A DNA stretch of 60,565 nucleotides from Paracoccaceae bacterium (GTDB taxonomy: Bacteria; Pseudomonadota; Alphaproteobacteria; Rhodobacterales; Rhodobacteraceae): contig SKYA01000032.1 in NCBI GenBank assembly GCA_007128135.1, positions 1-60,565 on the forward strand. The letters run 5' to 3'. The notes under the pieces are model-generated. The model was not told the origin of the DNA and searched no databases. It saw nothing but the letters and a program-made list of their open reading frames with translations. Below are positions 1-10,356 of this stretch, piece by piece; the stretch's first letter is position 1, and each line of letters starts with the position of its first letter. The position numbers were made by a program, and so were the translations under genes.

Positions 1-2
1 CG

Positions 3-359
3 CGTGGCATGTATGCCGCCATGCTGGCTGTCGAGGCCGCCAAGGTCGCACAGGAAATGCACGGCGTTGCCGCGATCACGCCCGCGATGATGCGCGACGG
101 GATGGCCAATCTCGAGATCACCGAGGAACTCATGGCCGATCTGGGCCTGCCCAATTTCGGCCCGGCCTTTTCGGTGGCCTGCGCGAACCACGGCGGCTCG
201 GGTGCGGCGATGATCCAGCAATGGGACGCCAATGCGGGTGAGTGGAACCTGATCACCGACTGGATCGCGCCTGACCGCGACCTGATCATGGAAATGGTGA
301 TGGAGGACAGCCTCGCCTTTGCAGCGGAAAACGACATCACCCCCGCCTGCCTGAACTGA
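3..359 (+). CDS. ABC transporter substrate-binding protein, C-terminal fragment (5' partial)
   Basis: The frame is open from the left edge of the window, so only the last ~119 residues are present. The fragment has the alternating look of the C-terminal lobe of a periplasmic Leu/Ile/Val-type binding protein (ANHGGSGAAMIQQWDA, then EWNLITDWIAPDRD). It is followed 62 bases later by a LivF-like ATPase and then a PaaK-like enzyme, an order seen in alphaproteobacterial branched-chain-type uptake operons that pair transport with acyl-CoA formation. The ligand is likely an amino acid or an aromatic or other carboxylate, but it cannot be read from this fragment. The signal peptide and N-lobe lie outside the window. 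Confidence 0.75.
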   Translation, partial: RGMYAAMLAVEAAKVAQEMHGVAAITPAMMRDGMANLEITEELMADLGLPNFGPAFSVACANHGGSGAAMIQQWDANAGEWNLITDWIAPDRDLIMEMVMEDSLAFAAENDITPACLN

Positions 360-368
360 ACCAGACCG

Positions 369-391
369 GGGGGCGCGCCTGCCGCGCCCCC
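369..391 (+). terminator. GC-rich stem-loop between binding protein and ATPase genes
   Basis: A perfect 9-bp stem (GGGGGCGCG with CGCGCCCCC, 5-nt loop) starts 9 bases after the stop codon of the binding protein. No T-run follows. In operons of this kind such a hairpin often protects or partly terminates the message, giving more binding protein than ATPase. That role is inference. Confidence 0.5.
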
Positions 392-421
392 TGCCCCCTC
401 TCGCGCAGAAGGCCCGGACCC

Positions 422-1246
422 ATGCTCGACGCCAGCCCGACCCAGACCACGCTTCTCGAGGTCAACAATATCGAGGTGCTCTACAATCACGTCATCCTGG
501 CGCTGAAAGGGGTCAGCCTCGATGTGCCCAAGGGAGGCATCACGGCGCTTCTGGGTGGAAACGGTGCGGGCAAATCGACCACGCTCAAGGCGATTTCCAA
601 TCTCATACATTCCGAGCGCGGCGAAGTCACCAAGGGCACGATCCTTTATGAAGGGCGCAACATGGTCGGGCTGGACCCGGCTGATCTGGTGAAATCGGGT
701 GTCGTGCAGGTCATGGAGGGGCGGCATTGCTTCGAGCACCTTACTGTGGAGGAAAACCTGCTTACGGGAGCCTATACCCGCACGGACGGGCGTGGCGCGA
801 CCCAGGCCGATCTCGAGATGGTCTATGAGTATTTCCCGCGACTCAAGGAGCGCCGCAGATCCCAGGCGGGCTATACCTCGGGCGGCGAGCAGCAGATGAC
901 CGCCATCGGGCGGGCGTTGATGTCGCGTCCCAGCATGATCCTGCTGGACGAGCCGTCGATGGGGCTCGCGCCGCAACTGGTCGAGCAGATATTCGAGATC
1001 GTCGCGCGACTGAACCAAGAGCAGGGCGTGACCTTCCTGCTGGCCGAGCAGAACACCAATGTGGCGCTGCGCTATGCGCATACCGGCTTCATCATGGAGA
1101 ACGGGCGTATCGTGATGGAAGGCAACGCCAAGGATCTGCGCGAGAACCCTGACGTCAAGGAATTCTATCTGGGCATGTCGGACAAGGGGCGCAAGTCGTT
1201 CCGCGACGTGCGCAGCTACCGCCGCCGCAAGCGCTGGCTGGCCTGA
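422..1246 (+). CDS. Branched-chain-type ABC transporter ATP-binding protein (LivF-like)
   Basis: This is a 274-residue single-domain ATPase of the high-affinity branched-chain amino acid transporter class, acting at the cytoplasmic face of an inner-membrane importer. Walker A is GGNGAGKST (about residue 43), the signature motif is the variant TSGGEQQ rather than LSGGQ, and Walker B is MILLDEPSMGL. The usual LivF switch sequence LLAEQN is present. The start follows AGAAGG. The C-terminal tail (KSFRDVRSYRRRKRWL) is basic and longer than in standard LivF (~235 residues). It lies between a binding protein and a PaaK-like ligase, so the transporter probably imports a substrate that is then activated to an acyl-CoA or acyl-adenylate. 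Permeases are expected upstream of the window. Confidence 0.88.
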   Translation: MLDASPTQTTLLEVNNIEVLYNHVILALKGVSLDVPKGGITALLGGNGAGKSTTLKAISNLIHSERGEVTKGTILYEGRNMVGLDPADLVKSGVVQVMEGRHCFEHLTVEENLLTGAYTRTDGRGATQADLEMVYEYFPRLKERRRSQAGYTSGGEQQMTAIGRALMSRPSMILLDEPSMGLAPQLVEQIFEIVARLNQEQGVTFLLAEQNTNVALRYAHTGFIMENGRIVMEGNAKDLRENPDVKEFYLGMSDKGRKSFRDVRSYRRRKRWLA

Positions 1247-1289
1247 CATGGCAGACGGACCCGCAACACATCCGCGAGAGGGCAGCGAG

Positions 1290-2507
1290 ATGACCGGCTT
1301 TGATGCTCTGGAAACCCGTTCAGACGAGGCTCGCGCCGCTGACCTCGCCCTTGCGTTGCCCCAAGCCCTGCGCGTGGCGCTGCGTGCGCCGGGGCTGGCC
1401 GCACATCTGGGTAATGTGGTGCCCGATCGGATCACGACACGCGATGCGCTGGCAGACTTACCGGTGCTGCGCAAATCCGCACTGGTCGAGGCGCAGGCCG
1501 CGCAGCCGCCCTTCGGCAGGCTGAACGCCACGCCGCTGGCGGAGTTCGAGCACGTCTTCCAGTCGCCGGGGCCAATCTACGAGCCGGGGCGCGTCGCGCG
1601 CGACTGGTGGCGGCTGGGGCGCTTCCTGCATGCCTCGGGCGTGGGGCCGGGTGATATCGTGCAGAACTGTTTTTCCTATCACCTCGTGCCTGCGGGCATG
1701 ATGTTCGAGAATGCCGCGCGTGCGGTCGGGGCCACGGTCCTGCCCGCTGGCACCGGTCAGACCGAATTGCAGGTGATCGCTGCGCGGGACGTGGGCGCGA
1801 CCACCTATGCAGGCACCCCCGATTTCCTGAAGATCATTCTGGAAAAGGCCGACGAGATGGGGGTCAGCCTTGCCATCACCAAGGCCGTGGTCGGCGGGGG
1901 CGCGCTGTTCCCGTCCCTGCGCGCTTTCTACGAGGAGCGCGGCATCACCTGCCGCCAGTGCTATGCCACCGCTGATCTGGGGAATGTCGCCTATGAGACC
2001 GACGCGCTGGAGGGCATGGTCGTCGATGAAGGCGTGATTGTCGAGATCGTGCGCCCCGGCACGGGCGATCCGGTGCCCGAGGGCGAGGTGGGTGAAGTGG
2101 TCGTGACCACGCTCAATCCCGATTATCCGCTGATCCGCTTCGCCACGGGTGATCTCAGCGCGGTTCTGCCCGGGCCAAGCGCCTGCGGGCGCACCAACAT
2201 ACGCATCAGGGGCTGGATGGGGCGTGCAGACCAGACCACCAAGATCAAGGGCATGTTCGTCCGTCCCGAGCAGGTCGCCGCCCTCGTTGCCCGTCACGCC
2301 GAGATCCACCGCGCCCGCGTCATCGCCAGCCGTGCGGGTGAAAAGGATGTGATGACGGTCCGCATCGAGACCCGCGCCCAGAATCCGGCATTGTATGAAG
2401 CCACGGTGCTGTCTACTCTGAAACTCAAGGGCGAAGTCGAGCTCGTGCCGCCGGGGTCTCTGCCCAATGACGGGCTGGTGATCGAGGATCAGCGCCGCTA
2501 CGACTGA
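1290..2507 (+). CDS. Phenylacetate-CoA ligase-like adenylate-forming enzyme
   Basis: The 405-residue protein belongs to the AMP-dependent synthetase superfamily, PaaK branch. It keeps the late core motifs: FATGDLSAV (the TGD loop) and RGWMGRADQTTKIKGMFV (hinge and lysine region). The normally Ser/Thr/Gly-rich phosphate-binding loop (SSGTTG) is replaced by QSPGPIYEPG, and the usual YG-x-TE motif reads CYATADLG. It could still be a CoA ligase of a divergent subfamily, or an adenylate-binding protein with altered chemistry. I prefer the ATG at 1290, which follows AGAGGG, over the ATG at 1248 that lies one base after the ATPase stop and has no ribosome site. It is the last gene of the uptake operon and probably activates the imported acid. 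Confidence 0.75.
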   Translation: MTGFDALETRSDEARAADLALALPQALRVALRAPGLAAHLGNVVPDRITTRDALADLPVLRKSALVEAQAAQPPFGRLNATPLAEFEHVFQSPGPIYEPGRVARDWWRLGRFLHASGVGPGDIVQNCFSYHLVPAGMMFENAARAVGATVLPAGTGQTELQVIAARDVGATTYAGTPDFLKIILEKADEMGVSLAITKAVVGGGALFPSLRAFYEERGITCRQCYATADLGNVAYETDALEGMVVDEGVIVEIVRPGTGDPVPEGEVGEVVVTTLNPDYPLIRFATGDLSAVLPGPSACGRTNIRIRGWMGRADQTTKIKGMFVRPEQVAALVARHAEIHRARVIASRAGEKDVMTVRIETRAQNPALYEATVLSTLKLKGEVELVPPGSLPNDGLVIEDQRRYD

Positions 2508-2541
2508 CGCTGCCCGGAGATTTCTGGGAGGAGGGGTGGTG

Positions 2542-4170
2542 ATGCGCGGGATTCTGGGTGTGGTATTCGGAGCTGTGCTTGCTGTGCAGGCTCAGGCAGA
2601 AGGCGTGGCGCTGGTCATTGACAATGACCCGGGCTCCGATCTTTCGCGGGCCGTGAGGCTGCTGGAAACCGTCGGGTTTCAGGTCGTCTCGGGCAGCGCG
2701 CTGAACGCCGAGGAAATGCGTGCCCAGCTTGCCGGCGCGCAGGAACAGATCCTGCGATCCGAAGCCGGGCATGTGGTGGTCGTGCTTGCAGGCCCATACG
2801 CGCATTTTTCGGGCGGTGGCTGGTTGCTGGCCGCAGATGCAGATACACCCTCCCTGGCGCTGGCGGATGGACAGGGTCTGCGGCTGGATGTCGTCTTCGA
2901 GATCGCCGCTAGTGCCAGCGAGAGGGCGCTGGTCTGGCTGGGCGGGCAGGATGAGTCTGCCGCCGTGGCCGGGGCGGGTCTGCTGCCGGGTCTGCCCGAC
3001 CGGATCGACCTGCCAGAGGGTCTGGGGCTGATGCGGGGCCTGCCCGCCGACGTGCTGTCCGGTCTGGATGAAATCCTGCAACCGGGAACGACCCCGGCTG
3101 CCATGCTGCGGCGCACACCCGGCCTGACCTCCGACGGCACGCTCGATCTGCGCAGACCCTTCCTGCCCGAAGGGTTCGCGCCCCTGGCGCGCGCGGACCG
3201 GCGCGCTTATGACGCTGCCGTCGCTGCTGACACCGAAGAGGCCTTTCTCGACTATCTTGCGGCCTATCCCAACGGTCTGAACGCGCAGGCTGCCCGCGCC
3301 GCGCTCGAACGTATCCGCACGGCGCCCGACCGGATCGAGGCGGCATTGTTCCTGACTCGCGACGAGCGTCGGGCCATCCAGCGCGACCTGAGCATGCTGG
3401 GCTACGATACACGCGGCATCGATGGTATCTTCGGCCCCGGAACGCGCGGTGCCATCGGTGGTTGGCAGCGTGACACCGGGCGGATGGTCACGAACCATGT
3501 GGATCGCGACCAGATCCTGGCGCTGGCCCGTGATGCGGCCGATCGCGCGGCGGCCATCGAGGCCGAGGAACGCGCACGCCGTGATGCGGCCGAGCGCGCG
3601 GATCGCGATTTCTGGGCCGTGACCGGGGCTGCGGGTGACGAGCCGGGCCTGCGCAGCTATCTGCAGCGCTACCCGCAGGGCATCTTTGCCGATCTGGCAC
3701 GCGAGCGGCTGGACCGGATCGCGCGCGAGGCCGCGCGGGCGCGCGATCTGGAGGCCTGGCGGCGCGCGAGCCGGATCGACACGGCGGCAAGCTACGCCGC
3801 TTATCTGCGCGAATGGCCCGAGGGCGAATTTGCCGATCTCGCGCGCGCAAGGCTGCGCGAGTCCCGCCCGCGTCCGCCTGTGCTGCCGCTGCCGCCTGAA
3901 CCCGAGCCCGACCCCGGTCCCACCCCCGAGGAGGTGGCGCGCGCGACCGAGGCAGCGCTGGGATTGAACCTGACCACGCGCCTTCTGATCGAACGGCGGC
4001 TGGTGAGACTCGGGTTCGACCCCGGACCGGTGGACGGTGTTTTCGACCAGCAGACCCGCGTGGCGATCCGGCAGGCACAGGAGCTTTTCGACCTGCGGCC
4101 GACCGGATATGTCGATCAGGATCTGCTGACCATGCTCATCAGCAACCTGTTCCGCGAATTTTTCAACTGA
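2542..4170 (+). CDS. Secreted pseudo-caspase protein with two peptidoglycan-binding domains
   Basis: Translation from the ATG at 2542 (behind GGGAGGAGGGG) gives 542 residues with a signal peptide (about residues 1-20, cleavage near QAQA-EG). Residues ~22-190 follow the peptidase C14/caspase-like layout (ALVIDND, GFQVV, then VVVVLAGPYAHF). The GHG histidine motif has become GPYAH and the D-x-C motif is absent (ALVWLGGQDES), so protease activity is unlikely. Three ~36-residue repeats of the form Y-x-x-YL-x-x-YP-x-G-x-FADLAR-x-RL lie at about 3200-3318, 3604-3720 and 3751-3858. Two PG_binding_1 domains (DTRGIDGIFGPGTRGAIGGW and DPGPVDGVFDQQTRVAIRQA) flank repeats 2 and 3. It is likely a periplasmic structural or scaffolding protein. 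Confidence 0.75.
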   Translation: MRGILGVVFGAVLAVQAQAEGVALVIDNDPGSDLSRAVRLLETVGFQVVSGSALNAEEMRAQLAGAQEQILRSEAGHVVVVLAGPYAHFSGGGWLLAADADTPSLALADGQGLRLDVVFEIAASASERALVWLGGQDESAAVAGAGLLPGLPDRIDLPEGLGLMRGLPADVLSGLDEILQPGTTPAAMLRRTPGLTSDGTLDLRRPFLPEGFAPLARADRRAYDAAVAADTEEAFLDYLAAYPNGLNAQAARAALERIRTAPDRIEAALFLTRDERRAIQRDLSMLGYDTRGIDGIFGPGTRGAIGGWQRDTGRMVTNHVDRDQILALARDAADRAAAIEAEERARRDAAERADRDFWAVTGAAGDEPGLRSYLQRYPQGIFADLARERLDRIAREAARARDLEAWRRASRIDTAASYAAYLREWPEGEFADLARARLRESRPRPPVLPLPPEPEPDPGPTPEEVARATEAALGLNLTTRLLIERRLVRLGFDPGPVDGVFDQQTRVAIRQAQELFDLRPTGYVDQDLLTMLISNLFREFFN

Positions 4171-4236
4171 CCAGGCTTGCGCCGCAACGATGAGGGGTCT
4201 AGAGCCTGCCGCGCCTGCCAAAGGGGAGTTTGTGCC

Positions 4237-4938
4237 ATGACACGCGCCGATGACCGCCTGATTGTCGCGCTCGACCTGCCAAATGCGCTGGCCGGACTGG
4301 ACCTTGCGGGCAAGCTGGGCGATGCGGTCTCGTTCTACAAGATCGGGCTGGGAATGCTGACCGGCGGCGGGCTGGCGCTTGCGAATGAACTCAAGCAGGA
4401 GCATGGAAAGCGCATCTTCCTTGACATGAAGCTGTTTGACATCGGCGCGACCATCGAGGCTGCCGTGCGCGGGATTGCAGTCCATGATCTGGATTTCCTG
4501 ACCGTGCAGGGCGACCCGCATGTGGTTGCGGCCGCGCGTGAAGGGGCCGGGGGAAGCGGGTTGAAGATCCTTGCCGTCACGGTGCTCACCTCGCTCGACC
4601 GCGCAGATCTCGATGCCAGCCTGATCCGCCCCGGTGATCTCGTCGAGATCACACTGGAGCGGGCCGCGCGCGCGTTCGAGGCCGGGGCCGATGGTGTGAT
4701 CGCCAGCCCGCAGGAAGCGCCCGCCATCCGCGCGCTGCCGCAGGCAGAGGGCAGGCTGGTCGTGACCCCCGGTGTGCGCCCGACTGGGGCCGCACCGGGC
4801 GACCAGAAGCGCATAGCAACCCCTGCGGCCGCGCTTGCCGGGGGGGCCGATCATATCGTGATCGGTCGCCCGATCTGGCAGGCACCTGATCCGCGCGCAG
4901 CCGCGCTGGCGGTCCTGACGGAGATAGCGCCGGTCTGA
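4237..4938 (+). CDS. pyrF: Orotidine 5'-phosphate decarboxylase
   Basis: This 233-residue TIM-barrel enzyme converts OMP to UMP, the last step of de novo pyrimidine synthesis in the cytoplasm. The N-terminus LIVALDLPN and the catalytic Asp-Lys-x-x-Asp signature (FLDMKLFDIGAT) are present, as are the phosphate-binding VTPGVRP and the closing HIVIGRPIW. The ATG at 4237 is preceded by AAGGGGAG; the longer in-frame start at 4177 adds 20 unrelated residues. Length matches the family. It lies 66 bases after the peptidoglycan-binding protein gene and may be transcribed with it. The next gene is convergent. Confidence 0.95.
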   Translation: MTRADDRLIVALDLPNALAGLDLAGKLGDAVSFYKIGLGMLTGGGLALANELKQEHGKRIFLDMKLFDIGATIEAAVRGIAVHDLDFLTVQGDPHVVAAAREGAGGSGLKILAVTVLTSLDRADLDASLIRPGDLVEITLERAARAFEAGADGVIASPQEAPAIRALPQAEGRLVVTPGVRPTGAAPGDQKRIATPAAALAGGADHIVIGRPIWQAPDPRAAALAVLTEIAPV

Positions 4939-5189
4939 GAGATGCGGCCCGGCTGCGCCATGGTGGGAGCGGAGTGCCACCCTGGAGTGCAATCCGACCG
5001 GAGCGACGCGAGGATCGGCAAAATTGCACGTCAAGACAAGAGCGAGAGGCGGCAAGTCGATCCAGCCTGGTCGGCGCCGACTCCGGGGCAGGAACCTTGG
5101 TGCATCCGACCGCGGCTTGCCCATATTGTGCCAGCCCCGAACGGGCCGTTACCTGCAACAAGGGCTCCGACGGTTCTGGCCGGTCTTGC
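4939..5189. other. Spacer between convergent pyrF and export permease genes
   Basis: 251 bases without a convincing gene. Open frames across it are low-complexity shadows rich in Arg, Pro and Ala. I saw no strong hairpin with a T-run. Confidence 0.5.
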
Positions 5190-6011
5190 TCAGTGCTTGG
5201 CGCTCCAGCTGGCAGAGGCGGATTTTCGGGTCACGAATTCCCCCAGCAACCCCAGCACGATCAGCGCAAGCCCGAACAGAACCGGATACATCGGCGAGGT
5301 ATGCATCGGGTTGTAATTGATGAAGGCATAACCGCGCGCCTGGTCGATGGAGTGGAACAACGGGTTCCACATGAAATAGTGCAGATAGGATTCCGGCAGC
5401 GAATTGGCGAGAAAGAACTTGCCCGAGGCCACCATGTTCATCCGGGTGATGAGCATGGTGATCATCTTGCTGGCCCCGGGCATCCATGGCTTGAGCGCAT
5501 AGAGCGCGATCCCGATGGACAGCCCCGCAAACCAGACCGCCAGCAGCATCCCGAAGGCGGCTATCGGCTGATAGATCTCCACCGGTGTCCAGATCACATG
5601 ATAGAAGAACAGGATCACGAAGACCGAGAGCACCTGGATATACAACTCGCCCAGCGCCGCCCCGCCGATTGCGATCAGCGTGTTCATGGGCCGGTGATTC
5701 ATCATCGACGAGTTCGGCCCCTCGGCGCCTGCGACCTGTGCAATCACCTTGACATGGGCCATGAACAGGAAGACGCCGCTCATCAGATAGATCAGCGTAT
5801 CGCCCCGGATGGCCGCAGAGCGCATACCCGCGAAGACGAAGATCACCAGGAACACGGCCACCAGCAGCATGGTCTGGGCGATGTTCAGCAAGAGCCCGAT
5901 GATGGCATTGCCATGTTCCTTGCGCACATTGCGCACGGCCTGGTTGAAGATCAACTCAAGCGTCGTGATCACTTGGGACCAGATCGAACGGGAACGTATC
6001 GGGGCGAGCAT
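5190..6011 (-). CDS. ABC-2 type polysaccharide export permease (KpsM-like, orphan)
   Basis: The 273-residue membrane protein has six or so hydrophobic segments, spread over AIIGLLLNIAQTMLLVAVFL, GMLLAVWFAGLSIGIALYAL and YPVLFGLALIVLGLLGEFV, and the ABC-2 permease layout of capsule and O-antigen exporters. The ATG at 6011 follows an AAAGG site; a longer open frame to 6575 is antisense to cysQ and not credible. It would move a lipid-linked or free polysaccharide across the inner membrane with a KpsT-type ATPase, but no ATPase gene is adjacent. The only one in the window is the KpsT at 25234, which has its own permease at 23084. It faces cysQ across a 129-base divergent spacer. Confidence 0.8.
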   Translation of the reverse strand: MLAPIRSRSIWSQVITTLELIFNQAVRNVRKEHGNAIIGLLLNIAQTMLLVAVFLVIFVFAGMRSAAIRGDTLIYLMSGVFLFMAHVKVIAQVAGAEGPNSSMMNHRPMNTLIAIGGAALGELYIQVLSVFVILFFYHVIWTPVEIYQPIAAFGMLLAVWFAGLSIGIALYALKPWMPGASKMITMLITRMNMVASGKFFLANSLPESYLHYFMWNPLFHSIDQARGYAFINYNPMHTSPMYPVLFGLALIVLGLLGEFVTRKSASASWSAKH

Positions 6012-6140
6012 GTCCGGCCTTTCGTCTTGTCGCACTGCGGCACATACGATAGGCGCCGCAGCAGGACAGAAGATAGGCGCAAAGCCGTTAACGTGCAACA
6101 AATGCGCCACGGACGGAATCGCAAGGGAAAGGACAGGCGC

Positions 6141-6935
6141 ATGGAGCGGGAATTGCAGGCCATCCTGCGCAGGCTGGCACTGGAGGCGGGCGCGGCCATA
6201 ATGGCAGTCTATGAGCGCGGGGATATGGCGGTGCGCAGCAAGTCCGACTCCAGCCCCGTGACCGAGGCCGACGAGGCGGCCGACCGGATCATCAGTGCGG
6301 GGCTGCGCGCGGCCTTTCCCGAGACCGTGCTGGTGACCGAGGAGCAGGCCGCGAGCCACGGTCTCTCGGCCGAAAGGTTCTTCATCGTGGATCCGCTGGA
6401 CGGGACCAGGGAATTCATCCAGCAGCGCGGAGATTTCACCGTCAATATCGCACTGGTCGAGCAGGGCGTGCCGGTACAGGGCGTGGTCTATGCGCCTGCG
6501 CGTGCGCGCATGTTCTACACTTGCGCCGATGGCAACGCCGTCGAGGAGCAAGGCCCCTTCGACCTCGGGCAACAAGGCTTGCTGACGCGGCTTTGCATGC
6601 GAGCGCCCGATCCGAAGGCGCTGGTGGTGGTCGCGTCAAAGTCGCATCGCGACGCGGCAACCGATGCCTATATCGCGCGCTACGATGTGGCCGACATGCG
6701 CAGCGCAGGCTCGTCGCTGAAATTCTGCCTGCTTGCCGCCGGCGAGGCCGACCTCTACCCGCGTCTGGGACGGACGATGGAATGGGATACTGCCGCGGGC
6801 CATGCGGTGCTGCGCGCCGCTGGTGGCGAGGTGCTTGACTTCGACACCCATGCCCCGCTGCGCTATGGCAAGGCCGGCTATGAAAATCCGTTCTTCATTG
6901 CCCGGCACCCTGATGTTGCGCTGGTCCAGGACTGA
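6141..6935 (+). CDS. cysQ: 3'(2'),5'-bisphosphate nucleotidase CysQ
   Basis: A 264-residue member of the inositol-monophosphatase fold. The metal-binding signatures are present in order: SPVTEADEAAD, VTEEQ, DPLDGTREFI (the hallmark DPLDGT) and EWDTAAGHAVL. The GTREFI and GRTMEWD details fit CysQ better than inositol phosphatases. It hydrolyses the PAP left after PAPS reduction or sulfotransfer. The ATG at 6141 is preceded by AAAGGA. CysD and CysNC, which make PAPS, lie at 47228-50028. A sulfotransferase-like gene that would release PAP lies at 27365, so the window holds synthesis, a possible use and recycling of the sulfate donor. Confidence 0.92.
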   Translation: MERELQAILRRLALEAGAAIMAVYERGDMAVRSKSDSSPVTEADEAADRIISAGLRAAFPETVLVTEEQAASHGLSAERFFIVDPLDGTREFIQQRGDFTVNIALVEQGVPVQGVVYAPARARMFYTCADGNAVEEQGPFDLGQQGLLTRLCMRAPDPKALVVVASKSHRDAATDAYIARYDVADMRSAGSSLKFCLLAAGEADLYPRLGRTMEWDTAAGHAVLRAAGGEVLDFDTHAPLRYGKAGYENPFFIARHPDVALVQD

Positions 6936-7071
6936 GGCAGAACACGGCTGCCCTAGACTGGAAAAACCTTGTTTTTGCCATGGTTAGCCCGGCTTTCTTC
7001 ACAAACTCGCCCCGTTTTACCTGTCTTTAGGTTTCCGATGCGACAAGAATACAGACACAGGAACGGAGTGA

Positions 7072-7968
7072 ATGATGCAACGCAAGGTTACCAAGGCCGT
7101 CTTTCCCGTAGCAGGTATGGGCACCCGCTTTCTGCCTGCCACAAAATCGGTTCCCAAGGAAATCATGACGCTGGTGGACCGCCCGCTCATCCAGTACGCG
7201 ATTGACGAGGCACGCGCCGCCGGCATCACCGAGTTCATCTTCGTCACCTCGCGCGGCAAGGGCGCGCTGGAGGATTATTTCGACCGCGCCCCCGAACTGG
7301 AAGCCTCGCTGCGCGCCAAGGGCAAGACCGAACTGCTCGAGGTCCTGGATGCCACGAATATGGACAGCGGCGCGATTGCCTATGTCCGTCAGAACCAGGC
7401 GCTGGGCCTCGGTCACGCCGTCTGGTGCGCCCGCCACCTGATCGGGGACGAACCCTTTGCGGTGCTGCTGCCCGATGACGTCATCGCGGCCGAAACGCCC
7501 TGTCTGAGACAGATGGTCGAAGCCTATGAACAGACCGGCGGCAACATGATCGCGGCCATGGAGGTCTCATCCGAGATGGCGTCGAGCTATGGCATCATGG
7601 ATGTGCCTCCGGCCATCAGCCGCGTGGTGCCCATGCGCGGCATGGTCGAGAAACCGGCACCCGGCACCCAGCCATCGAACCTGGCCGCCATCGGCCGCTA
7701 TATCCTGACACCGGACGTGCTGCGTCACCTTGGCGATATCGACCCTGGCGCAGGGGGCGAGATTCAGCTGACGGACGCCATCGCCCGCGAGATTGTCGAG
7801 CGGCAGAATGTCTACGGCTATCGGTTCGAGGGGCAGCGCTATGACTGCGGCTCCAAGGCCGGATTCCTGCAGGCGACCGTGGCGTTCGGACTGGCACGCC
7901 CCGACCTTGGCGCGGAATTGGCGCAATTCCTGAGCGACATGATGGCCCAGCGGCAGGCCGCCGAGTAG
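7072..7968 (+). CDS. galU: UTP-glucose-1-phosphate uridylyltransferase
   Basis: The 298-residue enzyme makes UDP-glucose from UTP and glucose-1-phosphate. It carries the nucleotidyltransferase signature AVFPVAGMGTRFLPATK, the DRPLIQYAIDEA segment, the LLPDD metal/nucleotide site and the YDCGSKAGFLQA end motif typical of GalU. Two adjacent ATGs (7072 and 7075) follow CGGAG; 7075 has the better spacing, so the protein may start MQRK. UDP-glucose would feed the capsule glycosyltransferases at 25933 and 28724 as well as general envelope synthesis. The gene ends just before a strong hairpin at 7991. Confidence 0.95.
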   Translation: MMQRKVTKAVFPVAGMGTRFLPATKSVPKEIMTLVDRPLIQYAIDEARAAGITEFIFVTSRGKGALEDYFDRAPELEASLRAKGKTELLEVLDATNMDSGAIAYVRQNQALGLGHAVWCARHLIGDEPFAVLLPDDVIAAETPCLRQMVEAYEQTGGNMIAAMEVSSEMASSYGIMDVPPAISRVVPMRGMVEKPAPGTQPSNLAAIGRYILTPDVLRHLGDIDPGAGGEIQLTDAIAREIVERQNVYGYRFEGQRYDCGSKAGFLQATVAFGLARPDLGAELAQFLSDMMAQRQAAE

Positions 7969-7990
7969 ACACCTATTCCGGAAAGGACCG

Positions 7991-8021
7991 GGGGGCGCAG
8001 GGGCAAGGCCCATGCGCCCCC
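7991..8021 (+). terminator. Hairpin after galU
   Basis: GGGGGCGCA pairs perfectly with TGCGCCCCC (9 bp, 13-nt loop) 22 bases after the galU stop. It is followed only by a weak T-rich stretch (ATCTTTC). It is the likely galU terminator. Confidence 0.6.
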
Positions 8022-8097
8022 GAGCGATCTTTCAATGCTGCGCAGCGGAGGCAGTGTATCGAGAGGTCGCGACGGGGAATATGCGTCGCGGCGCGAC

Positions 8098-8130
8098 CCG
8101 ACAGCCCCGCAAGACCGACAGCCCCGCAAG
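8098..8130. repeat. Tandem 16-bp direct repeat (17-bp period)
   Basis: CCGACAGCCCCGCAAG occurs at 8098-8113 and again at 8115-8130, separated by one A. It lies in the galU-rpoD spacer and overlaps no gene. It looks like a slippage duplication. Confidence 0.7.
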
Positions 8131-8170
8131 GCGGTTGACCAACTTCGCGGTCGGGGCGCGCCACATGTGG

Positions 8171-8191
8171 GGTGGGTGCTGTGCACCCACC
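8171..8191 (-). terminator. Hairpin after rpoD
   Basis: GGTGGGTGC and GCACCCACC form a 9-bp perfect stem with a 3-nt loop, five bases after the rpoD stop on the minus strand. A further palindrome, CCACATGTGG, abuts it at 8161-8170. No U-tract follows on the minus strand, so it may work with Rho or as an mRNA 3' cap. Confidence 0.5.
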
Positions 8192-8195
8192 GCTC

Positions 8196-10196
<2,001 letters not shown>

Positions 10197-10356
10197 GGAA
10201 GCTCCCGAAGCTGAGGTGGCAGAACGGCTGCGAATCGTTTTCGCGAATCAGCGCCTGTCTGTCCGTGATTGAGGGTATTTAGGGAAGCGGAGGAGGTTTT
10301 TCCAGTTCCCGCGCCGAGATTCGCGCATCAGAGCGTGCGCAGATGTCGCGATTCGG

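Noticed and set aside
2425-5124. An 899-residue open frame on the minus strand
   Set aside because: It lies opposite the peptidoglycan-binding protein gene and pyrF, is rich in Arg, Gly, Gln and His, has no motif, and is a GC-rich shadow.
4974-6140. N-terminal extension of the cysQ frame by 389 residues
   Set aside because: It runs antisense through the export permease gene; the ATG at 6141 has a ribosome site and the family N-terminus.
6012-6575. N-terminal extension of the orphan permease frame
   Set aside because: It overlaps cysQ antisense and does not resemble a permease N-terminus.
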